A DNA stretch of 7,717 bases from positions 1 through 7,717 of the forward strand of contig RZZF01000080.1 in NCBI GenBank assembly GCA_009929975.1. The letters are read 5' to 3'. How positions within the stretch are numbered: the stretch's first letter is position 1; each line of letters begins with the position of its first letter. This DNA comes from Clostridia bacterium. Its GTDB lineage: Bacteria > Bacillota > Clostridia > Saccharofermentanales > UBA5734. A program made the translations under genes and the position numbers. Positions 1-7,403 of this stretch are shown here, piece by piece. The notes beneath the pieces are model-generated. The model was given only the letters and a program-made list of their open reading frames with translations, had not been told where the DNA came from and did not search any database.

Positions 1-1
1 T

Positions 2-721
2 ATTTCCTCGATGATCTGGGGTGTGGTTTTCGGCGGCTTCTTCGGCAATATGCTGACGATTATCTCTCTGGAGAAAATCAATTTCCCGGCTCTGTGGTTC
101 AATCCGATGGACGATCCGATGGCCCTGATGATCTGGAGCATGGTGTTCGGTGTCCTGCATATCCTGGCCGGTATGGCGGCCAGAGCCTATATGCTCATCC
201 ATGCCGGACAATGGCAGGACGCTGTGTATGATATTTTTCCGTGGTATTTGATCATCGGCGGCCTCGGCATGATGCTTGGAGGGTTTGCCGGATCACTCGG
301 CCCGGTCCTGGCGATCGCCGGTGCGGCTGTACTGGTCCTGTTTGGCGGCCGCTCAGCGAAAAATCCGATCATGCGCCTGCTGAAGGGTATCATGTCGCTC
401 TACAATATCACCGGTTATTTCAGTGATATTCTTTCCTATACCCGAATTCTCGCGCTTGTTCTGGCCACCAGCGTCATCGCCATGGTGGTCAACCAGCTCG
501 GGTTCCTGCTCGGACCGACCCCGGCCGGCTATGCGTTGTTCGCTGTGGTCGCGCTGCTCGGGCACACACTCAATCTGCTTCTTTCGGCCCTTTCGGCCTA
601 TGTCCATACCAGTCGTCTCCATTTCGTCGAGTTTTTCGGAAAATTCTACGAGGGCGGCGGACGGATGTGGCGGCCGTTCCGGCTCAAGACCAATTATGTG
701 GATGTCGTAAAGAAGACCTGA
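2..721 (+). CDS. ntpI: V/A-type ATPase subunit I (a-subunit), C-terminal part, 5' truncated by window
   Basis: This is the membrane stator subunit that carries the ion half-channels next to the K ring. Only the C-terminal membrane domain is present. The reading frame is open to the window edge (Ile-Ser-Ser precede the first ATG at 11), so that ATG is internal and the gene starts upstream. Visible are several hydrophobic helices and the two hallmark arginine motifs: SYTRILAL (Arg, codon 443-445), corresponding to the essential TM7 arginine of the a-subunit (Arg735 in yeast Vph1 SYLRLWAL), and HTSRLHFVEFF (Arg, codon 614-616) followed by the family-typical ending GKFYEGGG. The full-length family protein is about 650 residues; about 239 are seen here. 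It lies first in the window, 85 nt before K, as expected for the order I-K-E-C-F-A-B-D. Identification is firm; which ion it passes cannot be read from this subunit. Confidence 0.95.
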   Translation: MSSMIWGVVFGGFFGNMLTIISLEKINFPALWFNPMDDPMALMIWSMVFGVLHILAGMAARAYMLIHAGQWQDAVYDIFPWYLIIGGLGMMLGGFAGSLGPVLAIAGAAVLVLFGGRSAKNPIMRLLKGIMSLYNITGYFSDILSYTRILALVLATSVIAMVVNQLGFLLGPTPAGYALFAVVALLGHTLNLLLSALSAYVHTSRLHFVEFFGKFYEGGGRMWRPFRLKTNYVDVVKKT

Positions 722-792
722 TCACAATGGCTTATCACGGTGCCGTCTGAAATCAGAAACGGGCCGGACATGCAATATCGCACGGTATTAAC

Positions 793-798
793 AGGAGG
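793..798 (+). promoter_or_regulatory. Strong ribosome binding site of subunit K
   Basis: AGGAGG is a full anti-Shine-Dalgarno match, 8 nt before the ATG at 807. It is among the best ribosome binding sites in the window, which fits the need for many K copies per complex. Confidence 0.85.
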
Positions 799-806
799 AT
801 GAAGAA

Positions 807-1289
807 ATGATTGAAATTATTGAATTGCTCGGCCCGGCCCTGACGCTGCTGGCTGGTGCTCTGGCCGCACTGATCCCCGGTATCGGATCATCCCGCTCGG
901 TTGGCCGGGTTGGTGAAATGGCCGCCGGTGTTCTGACAGAAGATCCGTCCAAATTCGGTAAACTGCTTATTCTGCAGGCATTGCCCGGTACACAGGGTAT
1001 TTATGGTCTGCTGACCTGGTTTATGATCATGATGCAGTCCGGTCTGCTCGGCGGATCAATGGATATCACCTGGCAGCGTGGCCTGTCATACCTGATGGCC
1101 GCCCTGCCGATCGCGGTTGTCGGCTACTATTCATCCATCTACCAGGGCCGTGTGGCTGAAGCCGGCGTCGCACTGGTCGCCAAGCGTCCGGAAGAACAGT
1201 CCAAAGCTCTGGTCATGTCCGTTATGGTTGAAACCTATGCCATTCTCGCGCTGCTGGCTTCTGTTCTGTCGATTCTGCAGATCGGCTGA
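807..1289 (+). CDS. ntpK: V/A-type ATPase subunit K (16-kDa proteolipid, rotor ring)
   Basis: This is the rotor-ring subunit that carries the coupling ion through the membrane against subunit I. At 160 residues it is a duplicated proteolipid with two helical hairpins (four membrane helices), like E. hirae NtpK. The first hairpin contains the family segment PGIGSSRSVGRVGE and LPGTQGIYG; the second contains YQGRVAEAG and VETYAIL. The ion-binding glutamate occurs only in the last helix (Glu142), as in other bacterial 16-kDa K subunits. Leu59, Thr62, Gln63, Gln113 and Glu142 line up with E. hirae Leu61, Thr64, Gln65, Gln110 and Glu139, the known Na+ ligands, with a consistent offset on each side of the loop. 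I infer Na+ specificity from this. The start is fixed by AGGAGG 8 nt upstream. It is separated by longer gaps (85 and 45 nt) than the rest of the operon. Confidence 0.97.
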   Translation: MIEIIELLGPALTLLAGALAALIPGIGSSRSVGRVGEMAAGVLTEDPSKFGKLLILQALPGTQGIYGLLTWFMIMMQSGLLGGSMDITWQRGLSYLMAALPIAVVGYYSSIYQGRVAEAGVALVAKRPEEQSKALVMSVMVETYAILALLASVLSILQIG

Positions 1290-1320
1290 TAAGGCCGCTG
1301 CCAAAACCGATCGACCGGAA

Positions 1321-1325
1321 AGGGG
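1321..1325 (+). promoter_or_regulatory. Ribosome binding site supporting the GTG start of subunit E
   Basis: AGGGG lies 9 nt before the GTG at 1335. No in-frame ATG near the conserved N-terminus competes, so this site decides the start. Confidence 0.65.
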
Positions 1326-1334
1326 TAGGACACT

Positions 1335-1940
1335 GTGGATGGATTACAGGCAATCTTAGAACGGATACTGGAAGAGGGTCGCCAGCAGGCAGACCAGATT
1401 CTGGAGCGCACCAGAGAACGGACGGAGTCGCAATGGCAGACAGTCCGTGACCAGGGCCGCCAGATGATGGAAGACGCGAAAATCGAAACGTCTGATGCCA
1501 GTCGGGGCCGGCTGAACCGGGCCCGCAGTCTGGCCTCCATGGAGAGCCGGAAAAGTGACCTTCAGATTCGTCAGGATCTGATCGATCAGGTGATTGAACA
1601 GGCTGTCGAACGTCTGACCGGGGCAAATGAACCGGAACGTATCGCGCGTTATATCGAAATGCTCAAAACACTGGATGATGGCAGGATGACCGGTACGGTC
1701 TGTTTCTCGGAAACGGACCAGGCGCTTGCGCCGCAGGTGCTCGCGCCTTTCGGCGGCCGTTTTTCGATTGATGAAAAGGCCGGGTCCTTCAGCGGCGGGC
1801 TGATCTTGCGCCGCGGTTTGATTGAAGACAATCTGACATATGATCTGACCGTCCGCAATCACCGGGCCCAGCTTGTTCGTACCGCCGCCCGCGTGCTTTT
1901 TGAATCGGACGCGCCGTTGGCCGAGGAGTCGAAAGCATGA
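1335..1940 (+). CDS. ntpE: V/A-type ATPase subunit E (peripheral stalk)
   Basis: This subunit forms the elongated peripheral stalk that holds the A3B3 head static against subunit I, normally as a heterodimer with the G/H-type subunit, which is not in this window. It has 201 residues, the usual length. Residues about 1-95 are charged, glutamine- and arginine-rich heptad-like sequence without prolines, consistent with the long N-terminal helix. Residues about 100-200 form the globular head-binding domain, with the family pattern SGGLILRRGLIEDNLTYD and a final RTAARVLF helix. The start is GTG (1335), giving MDGLQAIL; the nearby ATG at 1339 is in another frame. AGGGG at 1321-1325 lies 9 nt upstream. 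The stop overlaps the start of subunit C (ATGA, 1937-1940). Sequence conservation in this family is low, but context and the C-terminal motif make the call secure. Confidence 0.93.
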   Translation: MDGLQAILERILEEGRQQADQILERTRERTESQWQTVRDQGRQMMEDAKIETSDASRGRLNRARSLASMESRKSDLQIRQDLIDQVIEQAVERLTGANEPERIARYIEMLKTLDDGRMTGTVCFSETDQALAPQVLAPFGGRFSIDEKAGSFSGGLILRRGLIEDNLTYDLTVRNHRAQLVRTAARVLFESDAPLAEESKA

Positions 1941-3070
1941 CAGGATCAGGCAAAGAACAATATGGTTATCTCAGCGGCCGGATCCGGGCAATGGAACTGC
2001 AGCTTCTGGATTCCACCCGCTATAACCGGCTGTATGAAGCCCGTTCAGTTGAGGACGTCATGCGTGTGCTCTCTGAGAGCGGCTATCCTCAAGGTGGTGA
2101 ACCGGAGGATGCTCTGGCCAGGGAACAGGAACTGGTCTATCGTCTGATGCGCGATCAGATGCCGGAAAATGACTATGTCGACACGCTGCTGCTGCTGCAT
2201 GATTTTCATAATATCAAGGTCATTTTGAAATTTCTCTCTCCGTGGTGGACTCAGGCTGACGATGCCGATGATCCAGAGTACCCGGCATCGGAGGACAAAT
2301 CAGGCGGTTGGGAGAATCCAGCCAGCCAGGAGACACTGCCGGAAGGCGGCAGCGAACTGCAGCAGAACCTGACAGGCGCGCTGGCCGGACTGGCGCATCT
2401 GTTTCTCCAGCCGTCGTTGATCGATCCGCCGGTTCTGTTCCAGTCTTTGACTGTGCGGCAGGCCGACCTGATTCCAGACTGGGCCTGGCAGACATCATTG
2501 AAGGCGGCCGCCCGGTACTTGAAATCATACGATATCAGCGATATCGACTATGTGGTTGACCAGCAGGCCTGGCAGCAGGTCAGTGAGCGCGTCGCCTGTC
2601 TCAACGACCCTTTCTTTACGGATTATATGCGGCTGCGGGTTGATCTGATCAACGCGGGCCTGTTGATGCGGACCCGCCAGCTGCGCAGTGATCAGCGGAT
2701 GCTGCGGATCGCGCTTTTGCCGGGTGGCCGTGTTGAACATGAGGCCTGGCTGGGTTTGTATGAAGAACCGATTGAATCCATCAGCCAGTTTCTCGAAAAA
2801 AGCGGCTGGCCGGCACTGGCTGCCGCCGCGCTGCGATATGACGAGCGCGGTGGAGCGGCCGGATTCAGCTTATGCACCGATAATCTGCTGATTCGCTCGG
2901 TGCGCTCAGCCCGCTGGTCCCTTAGCGGTCCGGAGATTCCTCTGGCCTATCTGATCGCGCGTGAGCATGAAATTAAGAATGTCAGGATTGTGGTTGCCTG
3001 CCTGCGAAACGGCATCAGCCTCAGTCAGGCCCGCGATCTGGCGAGAGATCGCTATCTTGACTGGAGGTGA
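1937..3070 (+). CDS. ntpC: V/A-type ATPase subunit C (archaeal C / eukaryotic d homologue)
   Basis: This subunit is the funnel-shaped socket that couples the central D-F shaft to the K ring. It has 377 residues; the family is usually about 330. Family features are the N-terminal YGYLSGRIRAMELQLLD, LLLHDFHNIKVILK (residues about 85-98) and the C-terminal YLIAREHEIKNVRIVVACLRNGIS, matching the typical 'llaKE.Ei.NlR.I..gk.ng' ending. The excess length comes mainly from residues about 100-150, an acidic Pro/Gly/Ser/Glu-rich stretch (for example QADDADDPEYPASED) between NIKVILK and HLFLQPSLIDPP, where the E. hirae protein has only a few residues. The reading frame is intact through it. The start ATG overlaps the E stop codon, with GAGGAG at 1923-1928 8 nt upstream, so translation is probably coupled to E. 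The stop is 4 nt before subunit F. Confidence 0.94.
   Translation: MTGSGKEQYGYLSGRIRAMELQLLDSTRYNRLYEARSVEDVMRVLSESGYPQGGEPEDALAREQELVYRLMRDQMPENDYVDTLLLLHDFHNIKVILKFLSPWWTQADDADDPEYPASEDKSGGWENPASQETLPEGGSELQQNLTGALAGLAHLFLQPSLIDPPVLFQSLTVRQADLIPDWAWQTSLKAAARYLKSYDISDIDYVVDQQAWQQVSERVACLNDPFFTDYMRLRVDLINAGLLMRTRQLRSDQRMLRIALLPGGRVEHEAWLGLYEEPIESISQFLEKSGWPALAAAALRYDERGGAAGFSLCTDNLLIRSVRSARWSLSGPEIPLAYLIAREHEIKNVRIVVACLRNGISLSQARDLARDRYLDWR
2237..2386 (+). other. Acidic low-complexity insertion within subunit C
   Basis: Codons for residues about 101-150 of subunit C encode a hydrophilic, mostly acidic segment with many Asp, Glu, Gly, Ser and Pro and no clear family counterpart. By recall of E. 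hirae NtpC, the two flanking conserved segments (NIKV... and the ...L.P helix) are nearly adjacent there. It is predicted to be a disordered loop. The exact limits are approximate because no alignment was run. Confidence 0.6.
3063..3067 (+). promoter_or_regulatory. Ribosome binding site deciding the start of subunit F
   Basis: GGAGG sits 7 nt before the ATG at 3075 and overlaps the last codons of subunit C. It selects 3075 over the longer upstream extension of the same frame, which would run back to 2961 inside C. Confidence 0.8.
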
Positions 3071-3074
3071 GTGG

Positions 3075-3410
3075 ATGTATCAGGTTGGAGTCATAGGAGA
3101 CCGTGACAGTGTGATCGGGTTTAAAGCGCTCGGTATGACCGTTCGGGAAGCCGAATCCGGCGAAAAGGCGGCTGAGCTGATTCGCCAGATGGCTAGCGAC
3201 AAGTTCGCGGTGATTTATATCACTGAACCGCTGGCTGAAGAGAATCAGACCTTGATTCAGGTGCTGCGCCAGCAGCCGCTGCCGGCGATTGTACCGATAC
3301 CGTCGATCACCGGTTCAACCGGTCTGGGGATGCGCCAGGTCAAGGAGTCTGTCCGCAAGGCAGTTGGTATTGATTTATTTGATTCAGCTGAGTCATCAGC
3401 TGATGAATGA
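3075..3410 (+). CDS. ntpG: V/A-type ATPase subunit F (central stalk)
   Basis: This small soluble subunit binds subunit D to form the rotating central shaft and influences ATPase activity. It is called F in the archaeal scheme and NtpG in E. hirae. The 111-residue product begins YQVGVIGDRDSVIGFKALGM, the characteristic first beta-strand and helix of its Rossmann-like fold. It continues with FAVIYITEPLAEE, then PAIVPIPSITGSTGLG and VKESVRKAVGIDLF, all family hallmarks. The usual protein ends close to this last motif (about 100-105 residues); here about nine residues follow (DSAESSADE), an acidic tail whose codons form a hairpin-capable repeat. The frame stays open upstream to 2961, but that part overlaps C and resembles nothing in the family, so the start at 3075 is used. 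Spacing is 4 nt from C and 13 nt to A. Confidence 0.96.
   Translation: MYQVGVIGDRDSVIGFKALGMTVREAESGEKAAELIRQMASDKFAVIYITEPLAEENQTLIQVLRQQPLPAIVPIPSITGSTGLGMRQVKESVRKAVGIDLFDSAESSADE
3384..3403 (+). repeat. Inverted/direct repeat forming an 8-bp hairpin at the F/A junction
   Basis: TCAGCTGA (3384-3391), GTCA (3392-3395), TCAGCTGA (3396-3403). Because the octamer is itself palindromic, the two copies are both direct and inverted repeats and can pair as a perfect 8-bp stem with a 4-nt loop in mRNA. It encodes the acidic tail of subunit F and ends 7 nt before the AGGAG ribosome binding site of subunit A. No T-run follows, so it is not an intrinsic terminator. A role in mRNA stability or translation is only a possibility. 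Confidence 0.6.
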
Positions 3411-3423
3411 AGGAGTCTGAGGT

Positions 3424-5202
3424 ATGAGTAGTCATAGTCAAGGTGAAATCATCAAGGTTTCCGGACCGCTGGTCGTGGCCGGTGGAATGCGTGACGCCGA
3501 ATTATTTGATGTCGTCCGTGTTTCTGACAAGAACCTGATCGGCGAGATCATTGAAATGCATGGTGATCAGGCATCGATACAGGTCTATGAGGAAACCGCC
3601 GGCCTCGGGCCTGGCGAGAAGGTTGTCTCAGAGAGCGCGCCGCTTTCTGTTGAACTGGCGCCTGGTCTGATCGGCGGTATGTTTGACGGAATCCAGCGTC
3701 CACTGCAGCGCATGGTGGAAATTTCGGGCAATAATATCACCCGCGGTATTTCTGTCACATCGCTTGACCGCAGCCAGACCTGGTCTTATGTCCCGGTAAA
3801 AGACGTCGGTGAGACCGTTGAAACCGGTGATATCATCGGCTATGTTCAGGAGACATCCCTGATCCGCCACCATATCATGGTTCCGCATGGTGTGGCCGGA
3901 TCGCTTGAATCCAATAACGCCGGAGACTATACGGTTGAAGATGTAGTCGCCAGCGTCAAACTGGCAGACGGCACGACGCGTGAGCTGACCATGATGCAGA
4001 AATGGCCGGTCCGGCGGGCGCGCCCATACAAGACCAAAATCATGCCGGATCGACCTCTGATCACAGGGCAGAGGAGCATAGACACCTTCTTTCCGGTCGC
4101 CCGCGGCGGCACCGCGACCATTCCCGGTCCGTTCGGCAGCGGGAAAACCGTTGTCCAGCATCAGCTGGCCAAATGGGCGGAAGCCGACATCGTCGTCTAT
4201 ATCGGCTGCGGTGAACGTGGCAATGAGATGACCGATGTTCTGCTTGAGTTCCCGGAATTGATCGACCCGAAATCCGGCGAGTCCCTGATGAAGCGGACCA
4301 TCCTGATCGCCAATACATCCGACATGCCGGTTGCGGCCCGTGAAGCGTCCATCTATACCGGAATCACGATTGCCGAGTACTTCCGTGACATGGGCTATTC
4401 CGTCTCGATCATGGCGGACTCGACCTCTCGCTGGGCTGAAGCACTGCGTGAAATGTCCGGCCGGCTCGAGGAGATGCCGGGTGAAGAAGGTTATCCGGCC
4501 TATCTCGGTTCACGTCTGGCGAACTTCTATGAGAGAGCCGGTGCTGTCAGCTGTCTCGGACAGGATGAACGTCTCGGGGTCCTGACGGCTATCGGCGCGG
4601 TATCCCCTCCCGGAGGTGACCTTTCCGATCCGGTCGCGCAGGCGACGCTTCGTATCGTCAAGGTGTTCTGGGGCCTGGACTCCTCACTTGCCTATAAACG
4701 GCACTTCCCGGCTATCAACTGGCTGAACAGCTATTCGCTGTATTCCGATAGCGTTGATGCCTGGAAAGTAAAGAATATCTCACCCGATTTCAAAACACTG
4801 AGGGTTGGCGCGATGCGCCTGCTGCAGGATGAAGCTGAACTCGAGGAGATTGTCCGGCTGGTCGGCCAGGACGCCCTGTCCGCCTCAGACCGACTCAAAC
4901 TGGAAGCGGCCCGCGTCATTCGTGAAGACTATCTGCTGCAGGACTCTTTTGATGAGATTGATACCTATACATCCATCAACAAACAGTATCGCATGCTGTC
5001 GGCGATGATGGCTTACTATGATCAGTGCAGCCGGGCGGTTGAGCAGAATCTGCCGCTGCGTGAACTGATCAGCCTGCCGGTGAGAGATAAACTGGCACGA
5101 ATGAAACTCGTTCTGGAAGATGAGATTGATCAGTACGCTGAACAGGTTCAGACGGAGATCAGTCGGCAGATCCAGGAAATTCACAGGCAGGGGGTGCACT
5201 GA
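3424..5202 (+). CDS. ntpA: V/A-type ATPase catalytic subunit A
   Basis: This is the catalytic nucleotide-binding subunit; three copies alternate with B in the A3B3 head. It has 592 residues, nearly identical in length to E. hirae NtpA (593). Order of features: N-terminal beta-barrel (about 1-75), the A-specific 'bulge' or non-homologous region (about 110-190), Walker A GPFGSGKT (235-242; Lys241, Thr242), GCGERGNEM with the catalytic glutamate Glu264 and Arg265, [14 protein letters not shown] (330-343), [23 protein letters not shown] (written here in part of its conserved core) and [11 protein letters not shown] (394-404), then the helical C-terminal domain. Lys241, Glu264 and Arg265 correspond to E. 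hirae Lys238, Glu261 and Arg262. The catalytic set is complete and no intein is present. The start is set by AGGAG at 3411-3415, 8 nt upstream. Only 1 nt separates it from B. Confidence 0.99.
   Translation: MSSHSQGEIIKVSGPLVVAGGMRDAELFDVVRVSDKNLIGEIIEMHGDQASIQVYEETAGLGPGEKVVSESAPLSVELAPGLIGGMFDGIQRPLQRMVEISGNNITRGISVTSLDRSQTWSYVPVKDVGETVETGDIIGYVQETSLIRHHIMVPHGVAGSLESNNAGDYTVEDVVASVKLADGTTRELTMMQKWPVRRARPYKTKIMPDRPLITGQRSIDTFFPVARGGTATIPGPFGSGKTVVQHQLAKWAEADIVVYIGCGERGNEMTDVLLEFPELIDPKSGESLMKRTILIANTSDMPVAAREASIYTGITIAEYFRDMGYSVSIMADSTSRWAEALREMSGRLEEMPGEEGYPAYLGSRLANFYERAGAVSCLGQDERLGVLTAIGAVSPPGGDLSDPVAQATLRIVKVFWGLDSSLAYKRHFPAINWLNSYSLYSDSVDAWKVKNISPDFKTLRVGAMRLLQDEAELEEIVRLVGQDALSASDRLKLEAARVIREDYLLQDSFDEIDTYTSINKQYRMLSAMMAYYDQCSRAVEQNLPLRELISLPVRDKLARMKLVLEDEIDQYAEQVQTEISRQIQEIHRQGVH
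5189..5194 (+). promoter_or_regulatory. Ribosome binding site deciding the start of subunit B
   Basis: AGGGGG lies 9 nt before the ATG at 5204, inside the last codons of subunit A. It supports the short start with [15 protein letters not shown] rather than an upstream in-frame ATG at 5120 that lies within A. Confidence 0.8.
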
Positions 5203-5203
5203 G

Positions 5204-6577
5204 ATGCCCAGAGAGTATAGAACAATTGAAGAAGTCGCCGGTCCGCTGATGCTTGTTCAGCAGGTGACGGATGTCAAATATGATGAGCTCGGTGAAATCG
5301 AACTGCCCAACGGAGAAATCAGACGCTGCAAAGTTCTGGAAATCAATGGACCCAACGCGCTGGTCCAGCTGTTCGAAAGTGCCATCGGCATCAATATGCA
5401 GGACAGCAAGGTCCGCTTTCTCGGCAAAGGTCTGGAACTGGCTGTTTCACCGGACATTCTCGGCCGTGTTTTTGACGGAATGGGCCAGCCTCAGGACGGC
5501 GGGCCGGAACTGATTCCCGTCAAGACGATTGATATCAACGGTCAGCCGATCAATCCGGCCGCCCGCGACTATCCCAACGAATTCATCCAGACCGGCATTT
5601 CTGCGATCGACGGCCTGAACACGCTGGTCCGCGGTCAGAAACTGCCGATTTTCTCCGGTTCCGGTTTGCCGCATGCCCAGCTGGCAGCTCAGATCGCCCG
5701 TCAGGCCAAAGTGCGTGACGGATCCGGCAAGTTCGCGGTTGTCTTTGCCGCGATGGGTATTACCTTTGAGGAAGCCGAGTATTTCATCAGTGATTTCCGG
5801 CGGACCGGCGCGATTGACCGTGCTGTCATGTTCATCAATCTCGCCAATGACCCGGCGATCGAGCGTATCTCGACACCGCGAATGGCACTGACAGCCGCTG
5901 AATATCTGGCCTTTGACCTCAATATGCATGTTCTCGTCATTATGACGGATATCACCTATTATGCGGAAGCGCTGCGTGAGGTGTCCGCTGCCCGCAAGGA
6001 AGTTCCCGGCCGCCGCGGCTACCCCGGCTATCTCTACACTGACCTGGCGACCATGTACGAACGTGCCGGCCGCCAGAAGGGTAAGGACGGCTCCGTGACC
6101 CTGGTTCCGATCCTGACCATGCCAGATGACGATAAGACCCATCCGATTCCTGATCTGACCGGCTATATCACGGAAGGCCAGATCATCCTGGCCCGAGACC
6201 TGGACCGCCGCGGAATTACGCCGCCAATCGATGTTCTGCCGTCGCTGTCACGTCTCAAGGACAAGGGAATCGGTGAAGGCAAGACCCGTGCTGACCATTC
6301 GAATACGATGAATCAGCTGTTCGCGGCGTATTCAAGGGGTAAAGATGCCAAGGAACTGCAGGTCATCCTCGGTGAAGACGCGTTATCGGAGATTGATCTC
6401 AAGTACGCGAAATTCGCGGACGCGTTTGAAGCCGAATATGTTTCCCAGGGCTTTGAGACTGACCGTTCCATTGACGATACGCTGGCGATCGGCTGGAAAC
6501 TTCTGTCGATGCTGCCCCGCTCTGAACTGAAGCGTATCCGTGACCATTTCCTTGACCAATACTACGGAAAGGACTGA
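5204..6577 (+). CDS. ntpB: V/A-type ATPase non-catalytic subunit B
   Basis: This is the partner of A in the hexameric head; it supplies the arginine finger to the catalytic interface. It has 457 residues against 458 in E. hirae NtpB. The N-terminus [17 protein letters not shown] is typical. At the P-loop position it has the degenerate [11 protein letters not shown] (151-161), with no GKT, which marks it as non-catalytic B rather than [21 protein letters not shown] contains Arg350, the same residue number and motif as the arginine finger in E. hirae. [15 protein letters not shown] and [22 protein letters not shown] are family signatures (partial stretches quoted). The frame extends upstream to 5120 within A, but the conserved N-terminus and ribosome binding site fix the start at 5204. 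It lies 1 nt after A and 5 nt before D. Confidence 0.98.
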   Translation: MPREYRTIEEVAGPLMLVQQVTDVKYDELGEIELPNGEIRRCKVLEINGPNALVQLFESAIGINMQDSKVRFLGKGLELAVSPDILGRVFDGMGQPQDGGPELIPVKTIDINGQPINPAARDYPNEFIQTGISAIDGLNTLVRGQKLPIFSGSGLPHAQLAAQIARQAKVRDGSGKFAVVFAAMGITFEEAEYFISDFRRTGAIDRAVMFINLANDPAIERISTPRMALTAAEYLAFDLNMHVLVIMTDITYYAEALREVSAARKEVPGRRGYPGYLYTDLATMYERAGRQKGKDGSVTLVPILTMPDDDKTHPIPDLTGYITEGQIILARDLDRRGITPPIDVLPSLSRLKDKGIGEGKTRADHSNTMNQLFAAYSRGKDAKELQVILGEDALSEIDLKYAKFADAFEAEYVSQGFETDRSIDDTLAIGWKLLSMLPRSELKRIRDHFLDQYYGKD

Positions 6578-6582
6578 GTTGA

Positions 6583-7278
6583 ATGGCTAGACGTCAGATC
6601 AATCCCAACCGCATGGAGCTGCTGCGTCTGAAGAAGCAGCTCGTGACGGCACGACGCGGTCATAAACTGCTGAAAGACAAGCGCGATGAACTGATGCGTC
6701 AGTTTCTCGATAAAATCAAGGTCAACCAACAGCTGCGCCTGCGGGTTGAAAAACTGCTGGCCGCGGCCAATCGAGAAATGATCCTGGCCCGGGCTGTGAT
6801 GCAGCCGGCTGTCCTGGAAACCGCCCTGCTGACGGGACGCGAGTCCCTGACGCTGGGAATTGACAGCCAGAACATTATGAGTGTGCATGTTCCGTTGTTT
6901 GACGCGACGTTTGAATCCAGCGGCATGTCTGAAAATCTGCCATATGGTCTGGCGACAGTCGGCGGTGAACTCGACCAGGCAATATCCGCGCTGATGGAGG
7001 CTTTCCCGGTTATGATCGAACTGGCGGAGGTTGAGAAGACTGCCCAGCTTCTGGCCGATGAGATCGAAAAAACCCGGCGCCGGGTTAATTCACTCGAATA
7101 CATTCTCATTCCAGAGTTGATGGAGAATATCCGGTCGATCACGATGAAAATGGATGAGAACGAACGGGGCAACCTGACACGTCTGATGAAGGTCAAGGAC
7201 ATGATTGTTGAACAGGCCATACAGGAGGCCCGCCGCCGCGATCAGGCCGCCGCGGCTCAAGAACCGGCCGGCGTGTAA
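6583..7278 (+). CDS. ntpD: V/A-type ATPase subunit D (central rotor axle)
   Basis: This subunit is the central shaft inside the A3B3 head, functionally like F-ATPase gamma, and it binds subunit F. It has 231 residues, close to E. hirae NtpD (230). The N-terminal helix carries the hallmark NPNRMELLRLKKQL and RRGHKLLKDKRDELMRQF pattern (about 8-41). The C-terminal helix carries EIEKTRRRVNSLEYILIPEL (160-179). These two regions form the antiparallel coiled coil, with a mixed middle part (about 80-140) between them. The last 15 or so residues are Ala/Gln/Arg-rich and probably disordered. The start has AAAGGA at 6568-6573, 9 nt upstream, just inside the end of B. It is the last gene of the operon: a strong terminator follows 42 nt after its stop codon. 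Confidence 0.97.
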   Translation: MARRQINPNRMELLRLKKQLVTARRGHKLLKDKRDELMRQFLDKIKVNQQLRLRVEKLLAAANREMILARAVMQPAVLETALLTGRESLTLGIDSQNIMSVHVPLFDATFESSGMSENLPYGLATVGGELDQAISALMEAFPVMIELAEVEKTAQLLADEIEKTRRRVNSLEYILIPELMENIRSITMKMDENERGNLTRLMKVKDMIVEQAIQEARRRDQAAAAQEPAGV

Positions 7279-7320
7279 ACAGCACCGACGGTACGGCAGT
7301 GAACTGAAAGACAGACTCTG

Positions 7321-7358
7321 GAGCTTTCCCGGCTGCCCGCCGCGGAGAGCTCTTTTTT
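7321..7358 (+). terminator. Rho-independent terminator of the V-ATPase operon
   Basis: The hairpin arms are 7321-7333 and 7339-7352: nine pairs GAGCTTTCC/GGAGAGCTC (one T-G wobble), a single bulged C at 7343, four more pairs CGGC/GCCG, and a five-base loop TGCCC. Six T residues (7353-7358) follow directly. A GC-rich stem plus U-tract 42 nt after the stop of subunit D is a textbook intrinsic terminator and ends the operon here. Confidence 0.92.
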
Positions 7359-7366
7359 CCGGTCGC

Positions 7367-7395
7367 TTGACAGATATTCGTGATGTCTGTATAAT
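7367..7395 (+). promoter_or_regulatory. Consensus sigma-A/sigma-70 promoter of hisZ
   Basis: TTGACA (7367-7372) and TATAAT (7390-7395), both perfect consensus hexamers, are separated by the optimal 17 nt. There is no extended -10 TG. Transcription should start near 7401-7404, giving a leader of about 90 nt before the hisZ start codon. It begins only 8 nt after the U-tract of the preceding terminator. Confidence 0.92.
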
Positions 7396-7403
7396 TCAAA
7401 ATA

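Noticed and set aside
786..791. TATTAA as a possible -10 box for a separate promoter of subunit K
   Set aside because: No -35-like hexamer lies about 17 nt upstream, and transcription would start inside the ribosome binding site region.
2961..3074. Upstream extension of the subunit F reading frame
   Set aside because: It overlaps the conserved end of subunit C, its residues do not match the family, and GGAGG at 3063-3067 points to the ATG at 3075.
3424..5202. Possible intein in catalytic subunit A, a known intein target
   Set aside because: The 592-residue length is normal and the sequence is continuous through the Walker A region and all conserved motifs.
5120..5203. Upstream extension of the subunit B reading frame into subunit A
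   Set aside because: The extension is arginine-rich sequence in another frame of A; the conserved B N-terminus and its ribosome binding site mark 5204.
5447..6142. 231-codon open frame on the minus strand inside subunit B
   Set aside because: It lies fully antisense to the strongly conserved B gene, has no recognisable protein family pattern and no clear ribosome binding site. Long antisense frames are common in GC-rich coding DNA.
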